Below, one piece after another: positions 7,211 to 17,100 of a stretch of 52,173 bases of DNA (position 1 is the first letter of the stretch; every line of letters starts with the position of its first letter). Both the position numbers and the translations under genes were made by a program. The notes below the pieces were generated by a model. That model did no database searches. It was given only the letters and a program-made list of their open reading frames with translations, and was not told the origin of the DNA. This stretch comes from Clostridia bacterium (lineage in GTDB: Bacteria; Bacillota; Clostridia; Oscillospirales; CAG-272), in the NCBI GenBank assembly GCA_017613355.1, contig JAGAEA010000040.1, forward strand, positions 1 to 52,173. Direction: 5' to 3'.

Positions 7211-8380
7211 ATGGCAAAAAGACGAGCGAACGGAGAAGGCAGTATCCGAAAGCGAAAGGACGGACGATGGGAAGGACGGTTCACAGCGGGGAGAGATCCC
7301 CTGACAGGTAAGCCCATCTACAAGAACGTTCTCGGGAAAACACAGGCAGAGGTCAAGGAGAAACTGAAATCAGCGTTGGATCAGGTCGAAAAACTGGACT
7401 TCCTTCGTGCCGATGAGATCACGGTTGGACAATGGCTGGACGAATGGTACAACAACTATGTGGTAACAACGCTCCGACCGTCCACCATCCGGAACTTTGA
7501 AACCCTGATCCGTCTGCATATCAAGCCGGTACTTGGAAAGGTCAAACTGAAAACGCTGACCCCGATCTATCTGCAAAAACTGTATGCACGGCTATTGAAA
7601 AGCGGGAGAATCGATCGCCCGGAATCCCAACACCAACCGGATGGACTGTCCGCGAAAACGGTACGGAATATCCACTCGGTATTGTATTCCGCCTTTGAGA
7701 AAGCGGTATTGGAACGGCTGATCCCGTTCAATCCGGCGATCGGGTGCAAACTCCCCAAGAAGGAGCATACCGAGATGAAAACGCTACCGCTCGACGGGTT
7801 GGATCGGTTTCTCGCGGAATGTAAGGAGAGCGGATGCTTTGAGGAGTTCTACTTCGCCCTCTCCACCGGCTTGAGACGGGGAGAATTGTTCGGGCTGAAA
7901 TGGGAGGATTTGGACACGAAAAGCCATATCGTTCATATCCAAAGGCAGGTACAACGGATCAATGGGGAGAACGTGACAACAGAACTGAAAACGAGAAATT
8001 CCTACCGAAGCATCCTGCTTGGTGATGACGTCATGGAAATGCTGAAAAACCTCAAAGAAAAGCAAAAAAGTGAAGGGATTCAATCCGAATACGTCTTCTG
8101 CTCTCCGGCAGGCGGCATCATGGAACCGGGCAGTCAGCGAAAACGATTGCAACGGATTCTGGAGCGTTGCGGGATGGAGAAGATCCGTTTCCACGATCTC
8201 CGGCACACCTTCGCAACGCTTGCCTTGCAAAACGGGGTAGACGTCAAAACGCTCTCGATGATGCTCGGACACTATTCCGCGGCATTCACGCTGGATACCT
8301 ACGCCCACGTATCCCCGAAGATGCAACAGGACGCGATCGAGAAGGTCAGCGGCTTCCTGCAACAGTCGGTGGTAGGGTGA
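7211..8380 (+). CDS. int: tyrosine recombinase / integrase of the island
   Basis: 389 residues. The start is the ATG at 7211 behind GAAAGGAG; an upstream in-frame start lacks such a site. Domains in order: an N-terminal arm-binding AP2-like domain (residues ~3-55, with GSIRKRKDGRWEGRF), a SAM-like core-binding domain (~65-160, with VGQWLDEWYNNYV and RPSTIRNFETLIRLHIKP), and the catalytic domain. The catalytic set is visible: Arg in TGLRRGE (~222), Lys in TELKTRNSYR, HDLRH (328-332), His in LGHYSA and Tyr in DTYAHV (~364). The protein catalyses site-specific integration and excision; the duplicated tRNA-Pro end at the island borders is its expected att site. The two-DNA-binding-domain build predicts arm sites, which fits the TGGGTCAA pairs. 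Confidence 0.95.
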   Translation: MAKRRANGEGSIRKRKDGRWEGRFTAGRDPLTGKPIYKNVLGKTQAEVKEKLKSALDQVEKLDFLRADEITVGQWLDEWYNNYVVTTLRPSTIRNFETLIRLHIKPVLGKVKLKTLTPIYLQKLYARLLKSGRIDRPESQHQPDGLSAKTVRNIHSVLYSAFEKAVLERLIPFNPAIGCKLPKKEHTEMKTLPLDGLDRFLAECKESGCFEEFYFALSTGLRRGELFGLKWEDLDTKSHIVHIQRQVQRINGENVTTELKTRNSYRSILLGDDVMEMLKNLKEKQKSEGIQSEYVFCSPAGGIMEPGSQRKRLQRILERCGMEKIRFHDLRHTFATLALQNGVDVKTLSMMLGHYSAAFTLDTYAHVSPKMQQDAIEKVSGFLQQSVVG

Positions 8381-8398
8381 CCCCACCAAAATCAACAC

Positions 8399-8422
8399 CG
8401 CCCCGGATCAATTTCCGGGGCG
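8399..8422. terminator. hairpin after the integrase
   Basis: cgccccgga / tccggggcg stem just after the integrase stop; no long T-run follows, so efficiency is doubtful. Confidence 0.45.
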
Positions 8423-8526
8423 AATATATAAGAATAAAACAGAAAATCAAATATTCTTAAAAAGATCCCACCGGGCATAGTAAAATAAAATGATCAGGAA
8501 AACCTGCCGCAATCTGCCGAAACATC

Positions 8527-8555
8527 TTGAAAAATCCGCCCGGATATGGTAGAAT
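8527..8555 (+). promoter_or_regulatory. promoter of the hsd operon
   Basis: TTGAAA, 17 bases, TAGAAT; 66 bp before the hsdM ATG. All six downstream genes read the same way with overlaps or very small gaps. Confidence 0.65.
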
Positions 8556-8620
8556 ATAGAATGGTATATTATAATTATCGCGCATTTTCTCAACTCATGC
8601 CAAAACAGGAGAACAACACC

Positions 8621-10402
8621 ATGTCGATCAACGAATTGCAAAAGCAAACGAACACGAATATTCAGGAGAAAGCCAACCTGATCTGGGAGATCGCCACACA
8701 TCTGGCCGGGCTATATCAGCCACACGAATACGGCAAGGTCATCCTGCCCATGACGGTCCTGAAACGCTTTGACGACGCCCTCAAACCAACGAAGGACGCC
8801 GTTGTGCAGATGAACAGGAATCTGACCGAGCGGAAGGTGGAAGGCACGGTGCGCGATGGGATCCTCTGCAACGTGTCCGGCTACGCCTTCTATAACACCA
8901 GTCGGTTCGACTTTTCCCGCCTGCTTGCCGATCCCGACAACATCGAGATCAATTTCGAGGACTATCTCCACGGTTTTTCGGATAATATCAAGGATATTCT
9001 CGAAAATTTCAAGTTTGCCGATGAAGTCAAAAATATGGTCAAGGGCAATGTGCTGTATGTTGTCATTCAGGAGTTCAATTCCAAAAAGGGAGAGATGGCG
9101 CCGGATAAGATCACCTCGGCGGACATGGGCTATATCTTTGAGGAACTGATCCGCAAGTTTTCCGAAAGTTTCAACCAAGCGGCCGGAGCGCATTTCACCA
9201 GCCGCGACATCATTTACTTAATGACCGAACTGTTGGTGGCGCCGGAAAAGGAGAAGATCGCCGCAGAGGGGTGCGTCAAGACCGCCTATGACATGACCAT
9301 GGGGACCTCGCAAATGCTGGGGTGCCTGACCGAGCGGCTGCACGACATCAACCCGGACGCCGACCTGACCTGTTTCGGGCAGGAGTTCAACCCCGAGACC
9401 TACGCCATCGCAAAAGCGGATATGCTCATCAAGGGCGGCAACGCGCAGGGCATGATCTACGGCGACACCCTCTCGGAAGACGCTTTTTCGGGCTATGAAT
9501 TTGACTACATCATCAGCAACCCGCCCTTCGGCATCGACTGGAAGCGGGAGAAGGACGCGGTGGAAGCCGAGCATCAGAAACTGGGCTACAACGGGCGGTT
9601 CGGTCCGGGATTGCCCACCATTTCGGACGGGCAAATGCTCTTTTTGCTCAACGGCGTCAAGAAACTCAAAGAGGGAAGCGGGCGCATGGCGATCATCCAG
9701 AATGGCTCCTCGCTGTTCACGGGCGACGCCGGGAGCGGTTCTTCCGAGATCCGGCGCTACGTCATCCACGAGGATCTGGTGGAAGCCATCGTGCAGTTGC
9801 CGACAGATTTGTTCTATAACACCGGCATTTCCACCTATGTCTGGGTCATCACCAAAAAGAAGAGCGTCGAGCGGGCGGGCAAGGTGCAACTGATCGACGC
9901 CTCGAAATGCTTTGTCAAGCGGCGCAAGAACATTGGTAACAAGCGGGTGGATCTGGACGACGCCTGCATCGCGCTCATCCTGAAAGCCTACAACGCGTTT
10001 ACCGACGACGCCTACACCGAGGGGAACCTGACGGTGGAATCCAAGGTGTTTGACAACGACTTTTTCGGGTTCACGAAGGTAACGGTAGAAACGCCGATTT
10101 GCGACGAAAACGGAAAACCCGTGTTGAAAAAAGGAAAGGCACAGCCGGACAAGGCAAAAACAGATACCGAGGTCATCCCGCTGGCAGAAAATATCGAAGC
10201 GTACATGGAAAAGAACGTCCTGCCCTACAATCCGTTGGCATACCTCGATCGGAGTAAGGATAAGATCGGCTACGAAATTCCGTTCACGCGGCTGTTCTAT
10301 AAATTCGTGCCGCCCGTGCCGTCGGAAGAAGTGTTTGCGGAGTTGAAGGCGCTGGAAGCCGAAGAAGCGGAACTGATGAAGGAGATTTTGGGGAATGGCT
10401 GA
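8621..10402 (+). CDS. hsdM: type I restriction-modification system, DNA methyltransferase subunit HsdM
   Basis: 593 residues, ATG at 8621 behind AGGAGAA. The longer frame from 8546 would start inside the promoter. The N-terminal HsdM helical domain (residues ~10-140, with LIWEIATHLAG and VILPMTVLKRFDD) is followed by the N6-adenine methyltransferase domain. Motif I is present in the variant form DMTMGTSQML (~225), the catalytic NPPF at 300-303, and the target loop with TDLFYNTGISTYVWV later. It methylates adenine in the site chosen by HsdS and is also part of the restriction complex. It is clearly GC-richer than the gene that follows, and ends 8 bases inside that gene. Confidence 0.95.
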   Translation: MSINELQKQTNTNIQEKANLIWEIATHLAGLYQPHEYGKVILPMTVLKRFDDALKPTKDAVVQMNRNLTERKVEGTVRDGILCNVSGYAFYNTSRFDFSRLLADPDNIEINFEDYLHGFSDNIKDILENFKFADEVKNMVKGNVLYVVIQEFNSKKGEMAPDKITSADMGYIFEELIRKFSESFNQAAGAHFTSRDIIYLMTELLVAPEKEKIAAEGCVKTAYDMTMGTSQMLGCLTERLHDINPDADLTCFGQEFNPETYAIAKADMLIKGGNAQGMIYGDTLSEDAFSGYEFDYIISNPPFGIDWKREKDAVEAEHQKLGYNGRFGPGLPTISDGQMLFLLNGVKKLKEGSGRMAIIQNGSSLFTGDAGSGSSEIRRYVIHEDLVEAIVQLPTDLFYNTGISTYVWVITKKKSVERAGKVQLIDASKCFVKRRKNIGNKRVDLDDACIALILKAYNAFTDDAYTEGNLTVESKVFDNDFFGFTKVTVETPICDENGKPVLKKGKAQPDKAKTDTEVIPLAENIEAYMEKNVLPYNPLAYLDRSKDKIGYEIPFTRLFYKFVPPVPSEEVFAELKALEAEEAELMKEILGNG

Positions 10403-11183
10403 GATTAACTCTCATATTCAGATGCCCAAAGTCATTCTGAAAAGATTTGTAAACGATAATCAGAGATTTTTCTATTATGATGTTGCGAAGAAATTTATTG
10501 GTAATAACGGAACACCAAAATCAATTAACACTGAAGAAGGTTATTATTCCGAAACTACCGAAGACATTTTGAATAGGGAGTTAGAAACCAAACTAGGGAA
10601 TTTATTAGGGAAAATTGATTGGAGCAAATCTTTTATTCCCTTTTCAAAAGAAAACATTAGCATTATAAAAAGATATTTTTATTCTTTGATTACCAGAGCA
10701 CCATCTTTTAGAGATTATGTTGTAGAAAAATCCGTATTTTTGGAAGATTTTCAAAAGCAGATGCAAAATGATGTGGTGGCTATTAACGGAATGAATTGGG
10801 CAGAAAAAAATACCAAATTATTAGATGATTATCAATTTACAATTTGGAAAAATGAAAGCAACTGTCCGTTTGTCCTTCCTGTTTGTGGTGCTTATGAAAT
10901 TTCTTTAAAAGGCTGTAATCATATTATTTTGCCTGTTTCTCCGAATATGGCATTTGTTTTCTTTGATTGTACTTGCGCAAATCCAGATTTGCTTTCTGAA
11001 AGCGTTACGACAATCATTCGATCAGTTCGAGGAACAGAAGAAGTAATTCATATTTTGAATTGGGCGGGCTTTCAAAAACAATGTAGTAGTGGTTGGGGCT
11101 TTGTCGTATCAAATCAAAAAGATATTTTAGAAGAACTGAGTAAAAAGTATAAGGATATTGATGATGAAAAACAGCGGGATTGA
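10395..11183 (+). CDS. DUF4238-like protein embedded in the hsd operon
   Basis: 262 residues; its ATG lies 8 bases before the hsdM stop and its end overlaps hsdS by about 20 bases, so it is translated as part of the operon. The pattern fits DUF4238-type proteins: an N-terminal HIQMPKVILKRF segment, a central helical part with LITRAPSFRDYV, and a C-terminal HIILPVSPNMAFVFF strand. The function of that family is not established; such genes often sit in defence islands. It is markedly AT-rich compared with hsdM and hsdR. It may be a separate defence gene or a modulator of the R-M complex; this is inference. Confidence 0.6.
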   Translation: MAEINSHIQMPKVILKRFVNDNQRFFYYDVAKKFIGNNGTPKSINTEEGYYSETTEDILNRELETKLGNLLGKIDWSKSFIPFSKENISIIKRYFYSLITRAPSFRDYVVEKSVFLEDFQKQMQNDVVAINGMNWAEKNTKLLDDYQFTIWKNESNCPFVLPVCGAYEISLKGCNHIILPVSPNMAFVFFDCTCANPDLLSESVTTIIRSVRGTEEVIHILNWAGFQKQCSSGWGFVVSNQKDILEELSKKYKDIDDEKQRD

Positions 11184-12429
11184 ATGGATAGGAAATATAC
11201 CAGATACATGGACTATTGTTCCAGCGGGCGGTATTTTTAGAGAAATCCGAGATAAAAATACTGATTTAAAATATAAGATTCCCTTTCAATTCAAATATGG
11301 AGAAATAGTTAGAAAAAGCAACATCGGCAATCTGGAATCGACAACAGAAGAAACGCTGCAAACATATACATGTGTAACACCAAACACTCTAATGATTAAC
11401 GGTCTAAACCTAAATTACGATTTTGTTACGCAAAGAGTAGCCATTGTAAAAGAGTTTGGCGCGATTACATCTGCGTATTTGGCGGTATATCCGAATGAAC
11501 GTGCTATTCTTGCAAGCTTTGCTTGCTACCTTTTGAAAGGTTATGACGGAATACAAGTTTTTCATAGCATGGGAAGCGGCGTGCGAAAGACATTTCAATG
11601 GAAAGATTTTAAAAATCTTCGCATTGCTTTACCGTCATTATCGATTCAATCCAAAATTGTAGCGCATCTGAATAAGAAATGTGCGCAGATTGACGCCCTG
11701 ATTTTGAATCAAGAGCGGCAGATCGAGAAATTGAAGCAGTACAAGCAATCGCTGATTACCGAGGTTGTCACAAAAGGTCTTGACCCCACCGTCCTCCTCA
11801 AAGATTCCGGCGTCGAATGGATCGGGAAAATACCGGAGCATTGGGGAATAGATAAAACAATACGGATATTCAACGATATAGGAAGCGGGACGACACCGAA
11901 AGGCGATCAATACTATACAAATGGTACTGTAAATTTTATCCAGTCAGGAGATATTACTGGCGGTTTATTGTATCAATCAAAAAACAAGGTTGCTCAATCT
12001 GCTATCAACGAAAATGCAGCATTAACATTATATAAAGCACCGTTTTTGATTATTGCAATGTATGGTGCATCAATCGGACATTTATCGATTTCAATGATAG
12101 ATGCATGTGTAAACCAAGCGTGCTGTGTTATGAACCAACCGAGTTGCAATTTTATGTTTGCATTTTACTGTTTAACGGGCGCAAAAGATTATCTTATAAG
12201 AAATGCTATCGGCGGCGGACAGCCAAATATAAGTCAATCTATACTTAAAGCACTTTGGTTTCCTATACCAAACCAAAAAGAGCAGGAATCCATTGTAGAA
12301 ATCCTTGATAACAAATGTAAAAAAGTTGATAGTCTAATTTCTGCTAAACAAACCAAAATCGAAAAACTCAATCAATACAAAAAATCGCTGATTTATGAGT
12401 ATGTAACAGGAAAGAAAGAGGTTGTATAA
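11164..12429 (+). CDS. hsdS: type I restriction-modification system, specificity subunit HsdS
   Basis: 421 residues. Several starts are possible (TTG 11158, ATG 11161, ATG 11164); 11164 gives the usual MKNSGIEWIG opening and the best spacing to AAGGA. There are two target-recognition domains, each opened by a (D/N)SG(I/V)EWIG(N/K)IP motif, at residue ~3 and ~215. Each is closed by a conserved coiled coil: LNKKCAQIDALILNQERQIE and LDNKCKKVDSLISAKQTKIE. It determines the bipartite DNA target for both methylation and cleavage. The TRDs are AT-rich, as is common for exchanged specificity modules. The protein ends with YEYVTGKKEVV, and the next gene starts on the following base. Confidence 0.95.
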   Translation: MKNSGIEWIGNIPDTWTIVPAGGIFREIRDKNTDLKYKIPFQFKYGEIVRKSNIGNLESTTEETLQTYTCVTPNTLMINGLNLNYDFVTQRVAIVKEFGAITSAYLAVYPNERAILASFACYLLKGYDGIQVFHSMGSGVRKTFQWKDFKNLRIALPSLSIQSKIVAHLNKKCAQIDALILNQERQIEKLKQYKQSLITEVVTKGLDPTVLLKDSGVEWIGKIPEHWGIDKTIRIFNDIGSGTTPKGDQYYTNGTVNFIQSGDITGGLLYQSKNKVAQSAINENAALTLYKAPFLIIAMYGASIGHLSISMIDACVNQACCVMNQPSCNFMFAFYCLTGAKDYLIRNAIGGGQPNISQSILKALWFPIPNQKEQESIVEILDNKCKKVDSLISAKQTKIEKLNQYKKSLIYEYVTGKKEVV

Positions 12430-12786
12430 ATGGATCAATATGGCAATCCCTATCCTTCGTGGGTTAATACAGCAAAAGACATTTTTAGATACGAAGAAAT
12501 GCAAGAACGCAAAAAGGAAGCGGAAAAAGCTGCCGAGCGCGAAAGAATCAAAGAACAAAACGCGCCGATCATTGCAAATTTGCAAGCATTGATTGCCCAA
12601 ACGCAAGAGCAAAACCGCTTGTTACAGGAAGAAAATGAGCGGCAGAAACAAGAAATTGAACGCGCCTATGAACAAGAACAAAAAGCCCTGAAAGACGCCA
12701 AACGCGCCCGCCGCGATTTTTGGATAACCACCGCCATTTCCATTGTTGCGGTTATTATTTCCGTTATCGCCCTATTCGTGCGGTAA
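12430..12786 (+). CDS. coiled-coil protein with C-terminal membrane anchor
   Basis: 118 residues; the ATG follows the hsdS stop without a gap. Residues ~20-92 are a long, highly charged coiled coil (repeats of EE, KK, QE, LQ; for instance LLQEENERQKQEIERAYEQE). Residues ~96-117 are a single membrane helix (ITTAISIVAVIISVIALFV), giving a tail-anchored layout. No family name can be given. It lies between hsdS and a polytopic membrane gene that also has a charged coiled coil, so the two may form one membrane complex. Confidence 0.7.
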   Translation: MDQYGNPYPSWVNTAKDIFRYEEMQERKKEAEKAAERERIKEQNAPIIANLQALIAQTQEQNRLLQEENERQKQEIERAYEQEQKALKDAKRARRDFWITTAISIVAVIISVIALFVR

Positions 12787-12808
12787 AAGAAGATCGAAAG
12801 GAGTTTTT

Positions 12809-14107
12809 ATGGAAGGCCAAAATATTCCCGTAACAAAAAAGGAAAAATCATCAAAAAAACGGCTGAAAGCATTTTTCAAAACCTTTATAAGGATATTTAG
12901 TAAAATTGTTTTGTTTCTTTCTTTACCCGTTTTCTTGATTGTCCCTTTTCTTTCCCGCGTGATGGATCACACCTTGGCGCAATGGCTTTGGTATCCGGCG
13001 TTGATAATATCATTGATTTGGGGCTTTTACTCCCCAAATGAAAAAGTTGAGAAAGAAACAAAAATTGAAAAAATATTTGGGAAAAAGGGATCCGGTATAA
13101 TTGGGAATATCTCCTTTCTTTGGCTTGTCCTTTTATTTGCGGTGGTATTTATCATCAACTATTATTCTTTGCTAAATTGGTTTTGGTTTGTATTTATCAT
13201 ATTTCTACCGATGCCTCTTTTGGGTTGTGTAGGTATGTATTTCTATTCAAAAAAGCAGGGATTACTGGACTTTGAAAATCAATTTCCTTTTTTTCGAAAA
13301 TCTCTATATTGGATATTCTTTTATTGGTTAATAGATTTCTTTTACATGACACTTTTCATCGAGGAACAAATCCCGATGTATATCTTGGGCGGGTTGACAT
13401 TGATTTTGATTTTGTATAGTCTTGTCATGTCTTTTCTTTCCCCTATCCAACAACCATTGGTTAATAAAATCAGAAAATATGGGCTTATTCAAGATTTTGT
13501 AATCGGAATCGGGCTAACCGTATATTTGCTTTGGACAATCGAAAACAAGGAACTACAACAAATTTTAACAACCGTGATCGCGGCGGTTTACGGCGGTCTG
13601 CTCACCCTCGTCGGCGTTGCATGGACGATCCGGCAAGGCCAAAAGGAGCGCGCCGAAGATCGCAAGCAGTTGGAAGAAGATCGGAAGCAGGAAGAAATCA
13701 AAAAGGCAAAACCGATTTTATCATTTTTAGATTTGAAATCCAACGCTAACGAACCAATTCTAACCTGCACCTTTATAGGGCTACCTTGTGTAGATAGACC
13801 GGAAACTGTTTCCATGAAGGCGCGTTTTATGAATTCAGATAATTCAAATTTCAAAGTCGCCGCATTTGAAATAGACGGAAAAAAATACCCGGCTGAATAC
13901 ACGTTTTATATTGTCAAAAATCAATTTTTTAATGTGCGTTTCAATGCATCGGAACATAATCAAAAATATGTTCTTGTTTTGGAAGATATATTGGGCAATC
14001 AATATTCGTATCAAATGATAATAAAACCTTGTTCAAAAAATCGAATAACAGGAGAATTAACTTTTCAATTAATTAGTTTTTCAGAGATAACGGAGGACGC
14101 CCCATGA
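12809..14107 (+). CDS. polytopic membrane protein with cytoplasmic coiled coil and C-terminal soluble domain
   Basis: 432 residues from the ATG at 12809 behind GAAAGGAG; an in-frame start at 12743 overlaps the previous gene and has no site. About eight membrane helices lie in residues 30-275 (for example IVLFLSLPVFLIVPFL, FLWLVLLFAVVFIINYY, WFWFVFIIFLPMPLLGCVG, MYILGGLTLILILYSLVM, IAAVYGGLLTLVGVAWTI). Then comes a charged coil (RQGQKERAEDRKQLEEDRKQ, ~280-300) and a soluble, mainly beta C-terminal domain of ~125 residues starting at KAKPILSFLDL. Not recognised. Its stop overlaps the hsdR ATG (ATGA), so it is translationally coupled to the nuclease. A membrane effector or sensor of a defence operon is one reading. 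Confidence 0.72.
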   Translation: MEGQNIPVTKKEKSSKKRLKAFFKTFIRIFSKIVLFLSLPVFLIVPFLSRVMDHTLAQWLWYPALIISLIWGFYSPNEKVEKETKIEKIFGKKGSGIIGNISFLWLVLLFAVVFIINYYSLLNWFWFVFIIFLPMPLLGCVGMYFYSKKQGLLDFENQFPFFRKSLYWIFFYWLIDFFYMTLFIEEQIPMYILGGLTLILILYSLVMSFLSPIQQPLVNKIRKYGLIQDFVIGIGLTVYLLWTIENKELQQILTTVIAAVYGGLLTLVGVAWTIRQGQKERAEDRKQLEEDRKQEEIKKAKPILSFLDLKSNANEPILTCTFIGLPCVDRPETVSMKARFMNSDNSNFKVAAFEIDGKKYPAEYTFYIVKNQFFNVRFNASEHNQKYVLVLEDILGNQYSYQMIIKPCSKNRITGELTFQLISFSEITEDAP

Positions 14108-17100
14108 TGGACACCAGCGAAAAGCGCTTTGAACAGGACATCGAATCCTTTTTGATCGGTCCCGACGGCGGTTTTGAACAATTCTCCTATCAGAACCCCG
14201 ACGGCGCGTGGATCCAAAAATACGCCTATGACAAGGAAAAAGCCCTCTATCCCGAGGTCCTTGTCAATTTTGTGATGAAAACGCAACCCAAAGAGTGGGC
14301 AAAGTACGTTAAATACTACGGTCCCGCCGCCACCGAAAAACTCTGCCGCCGCCTGGAAGACTGCATCTCGTCCGACGGGCTGGTTTCCGTCCTGCGCAAC
14401 GGCATCCTCGATATGGGCATCCGCATCCGCGTTTGCTATTTCAAGCCCGAATCCGATCTCAACCCCACCGCCGAGGATCTCTGGCGTTCCAACATTCTCG
14501 GCGTCACCCGCCAATTCTCCTATTCTCTCAAAAACCATAACACCCTCGATATGGTCCTCTCCGTCAACGGCATCCCGGTCGTCGCCCTCGAACTCAAAAA
14601 CCAGTTCAAAGGTCAGGATGTTACCAACGCGATGGAGCAGTTCAAAAACGACCGCGATCCCCGCGAATTCTGCTTCAAACTCAACCACCGTTTCCTCGTC
14701 TATTTCGCCGTTGACCTCTACGACGCCTACATGACCACCGCCCTGCAAGGTCCCGCCACCCGTTTTGTCCCCTTCAATCAGGGCTCTAACGGTGCCGGCA
14801 ACACCGGCGGCAAAGGCAACCCCGCCAACCCGGACGGCTACTCCACCGATTATCTTTGGAAAACCGTCCTCTGCCGCGACGCTTTGCTCGATCTGCTCCA
14901 CCGCTACGTGGCATACGTAGAAGAAAAAGAGGAAGTTTCCACCCCCACCGGCATTAAAACGGTGAAAAAGCCGAAACTGATCTTCCCGCGCTATCATCAA
15001 TTCGACGTGGTGAACAAGATCATGTCGGATGTCCGTTCGCGCGGCGCAGGCAAAAACTACCTCATTGAACATTCCGCCGGCAGCGGAAAGTCCAACTCCA
15101 TCGCCTGGCTCGCCTACCGTCTGGCATCTGTCCACAATGCCGAAAATCAACCGATCTTCGATTCGGTCATCGTGGTCACCAACCGCGTGGTGTTGGACAG
15201 CCAGTTGCAGGACACGATCAACTCCTTCGACCACAAACCCGGTCTTGTGGAAGCCATTGACGAGAAAAAACGCTCCCGCGGGCTGACCGAGGCGATCAAC
15301 GACCGCAAACGCATCATCATTTGCACCATTCAGAAATTCCTCTTTGCCTACAAGGATTTTGACAATCTGGAAGGCCGCAATTTTGCTATCATCGTGGACG
15401 AAGCCCACCAAGGGCAGAGCGGAGAAAGCGCCGCCACGCTGAAACGGTCGCTGATCGACATGAAACGCGCCGTTCACGACTACGCCGAGGAAGAAGGCGT
15501 GGACGAGGACGAAGTGGACCTCAACGACCGCCTTGTGGAAACCATCGTTACGCAAGGTCAGCACAAAAACCAGTCCTTCTTTGCCTTCACCGCCACGCCC
15601 AAAAACAAGACCATTGAACTGTTCGGGGAACCCTACTACGAGGGGAACGTTCTCAAATATCGCCCGTTCCATATCTATTCGATGAACCAGGCCATTGAGG
15701 AAGGGTTTATCCTTGACGTATTGGCAAATTACGTCACCGTCAAAGAGGCGTTCCGGATCGTGAAGATCTCGGAGGACAACCCCGAACTGATCGAAGGTCC
15801 GGCGCTGAAAGCCATCGTCCGCTACTATCGCGAACACGGCCACACCATTGCCGACAAGACCGACATGATCCTTTCCAACTTCCTTCAAAACGGCCGTTTC
15901 CAGATCGGCGGCAAGGGTAAAGCCATGATCATTGCCGACAGCCGCGCCAACGCCGTTCGCTATTATTTCGCCATCAAGGAATACCTGAAAGCCCACCCCG
16001 AAAAAGCGAAGGGATGCGGCGTTCTGGTGGCGTTCTCCGGCACGGTACATCTGGATAACGACCCCACCGACTACACTGAGGCAGGGCTGAATTTTGACCG
16101 CGACGGCAATTCGCTGAACACCGATAAGAAATTCCGCGCGGCGTTCCGCGGCGACGATTTCAACATTCTGGTGGTTGCGAACAAATACCAGACCGGGTTC
16201 GACGAGCCGTTGCTCCACTCGATGTACGTGGACAAGAAATTGCGCGACGTCAACGCCGTTCAGACGCTTTCCCGCCTCAACCGCACCTGCCGCGGCAAGG
16301 ACAGCACCTTTGTTCTGGATTTTGTGAACACCGACGAGGACATTCGGAACGCGTTTCAGCCCTACTACGAAACCACGCTTCTGGAAGGTCGCACCGACTA
16401 CAACAAGGTGTACGATCTGCGCTCCAAAATTCTGCCGTTCCTGCTCTACAACGGCGACGACGTGGACAAATACTACGCCATTATGGAAGCACAATCCGGC
16501 AAAAAGCAGGACGAAGCCGCGCTCGGTAGGATCAGCAGCATTATGAAGCCGATCGTGGAGCGGTACTGCGAACTGGACACCGAAGAGGATCGCTACAACG
16601 CGCGCATGGCAGTTCGTAAATTTGTCAAGGCGTACGCGTTCGTAACGCAGTTGATCCGGCTGAACGATATCGAACTGTTCAAGGAATACGTGTTCGCTTC
16701 CAATCTGCTCCGTCTGTTGCCGCATCCGAAGCACCCGTATCAGGATTTTCTGGATAAGATCAAGTTGGAGTATGCCTCGCTGAAAGAATCGTTTGCGGGC
16801 GCGATCGTGTTGGAGAAAAAGGATACCGACCTGATCCCGACCGGCGACAAGAATACCACCAAGATCCCGAAAAAGGATACCTTGCAGAGCATTATCGACA
16901 AGGTGAACGAGCGCTTCGAGGGGCAATTTACCGACGGCGACCGCGTGATCATCGAGAGCATTTTCCAAATGTTCATGAACGACGCAGAGATCAAGAAATT
17001 CAAACGGTACGCGCGCGACAACAGCACGGAAATGTTTGTCAAATCCCTGTTTCCCGATAAATTCAAAGCCATTGCCACCAAATGCTTCCTCGAAAACAAC

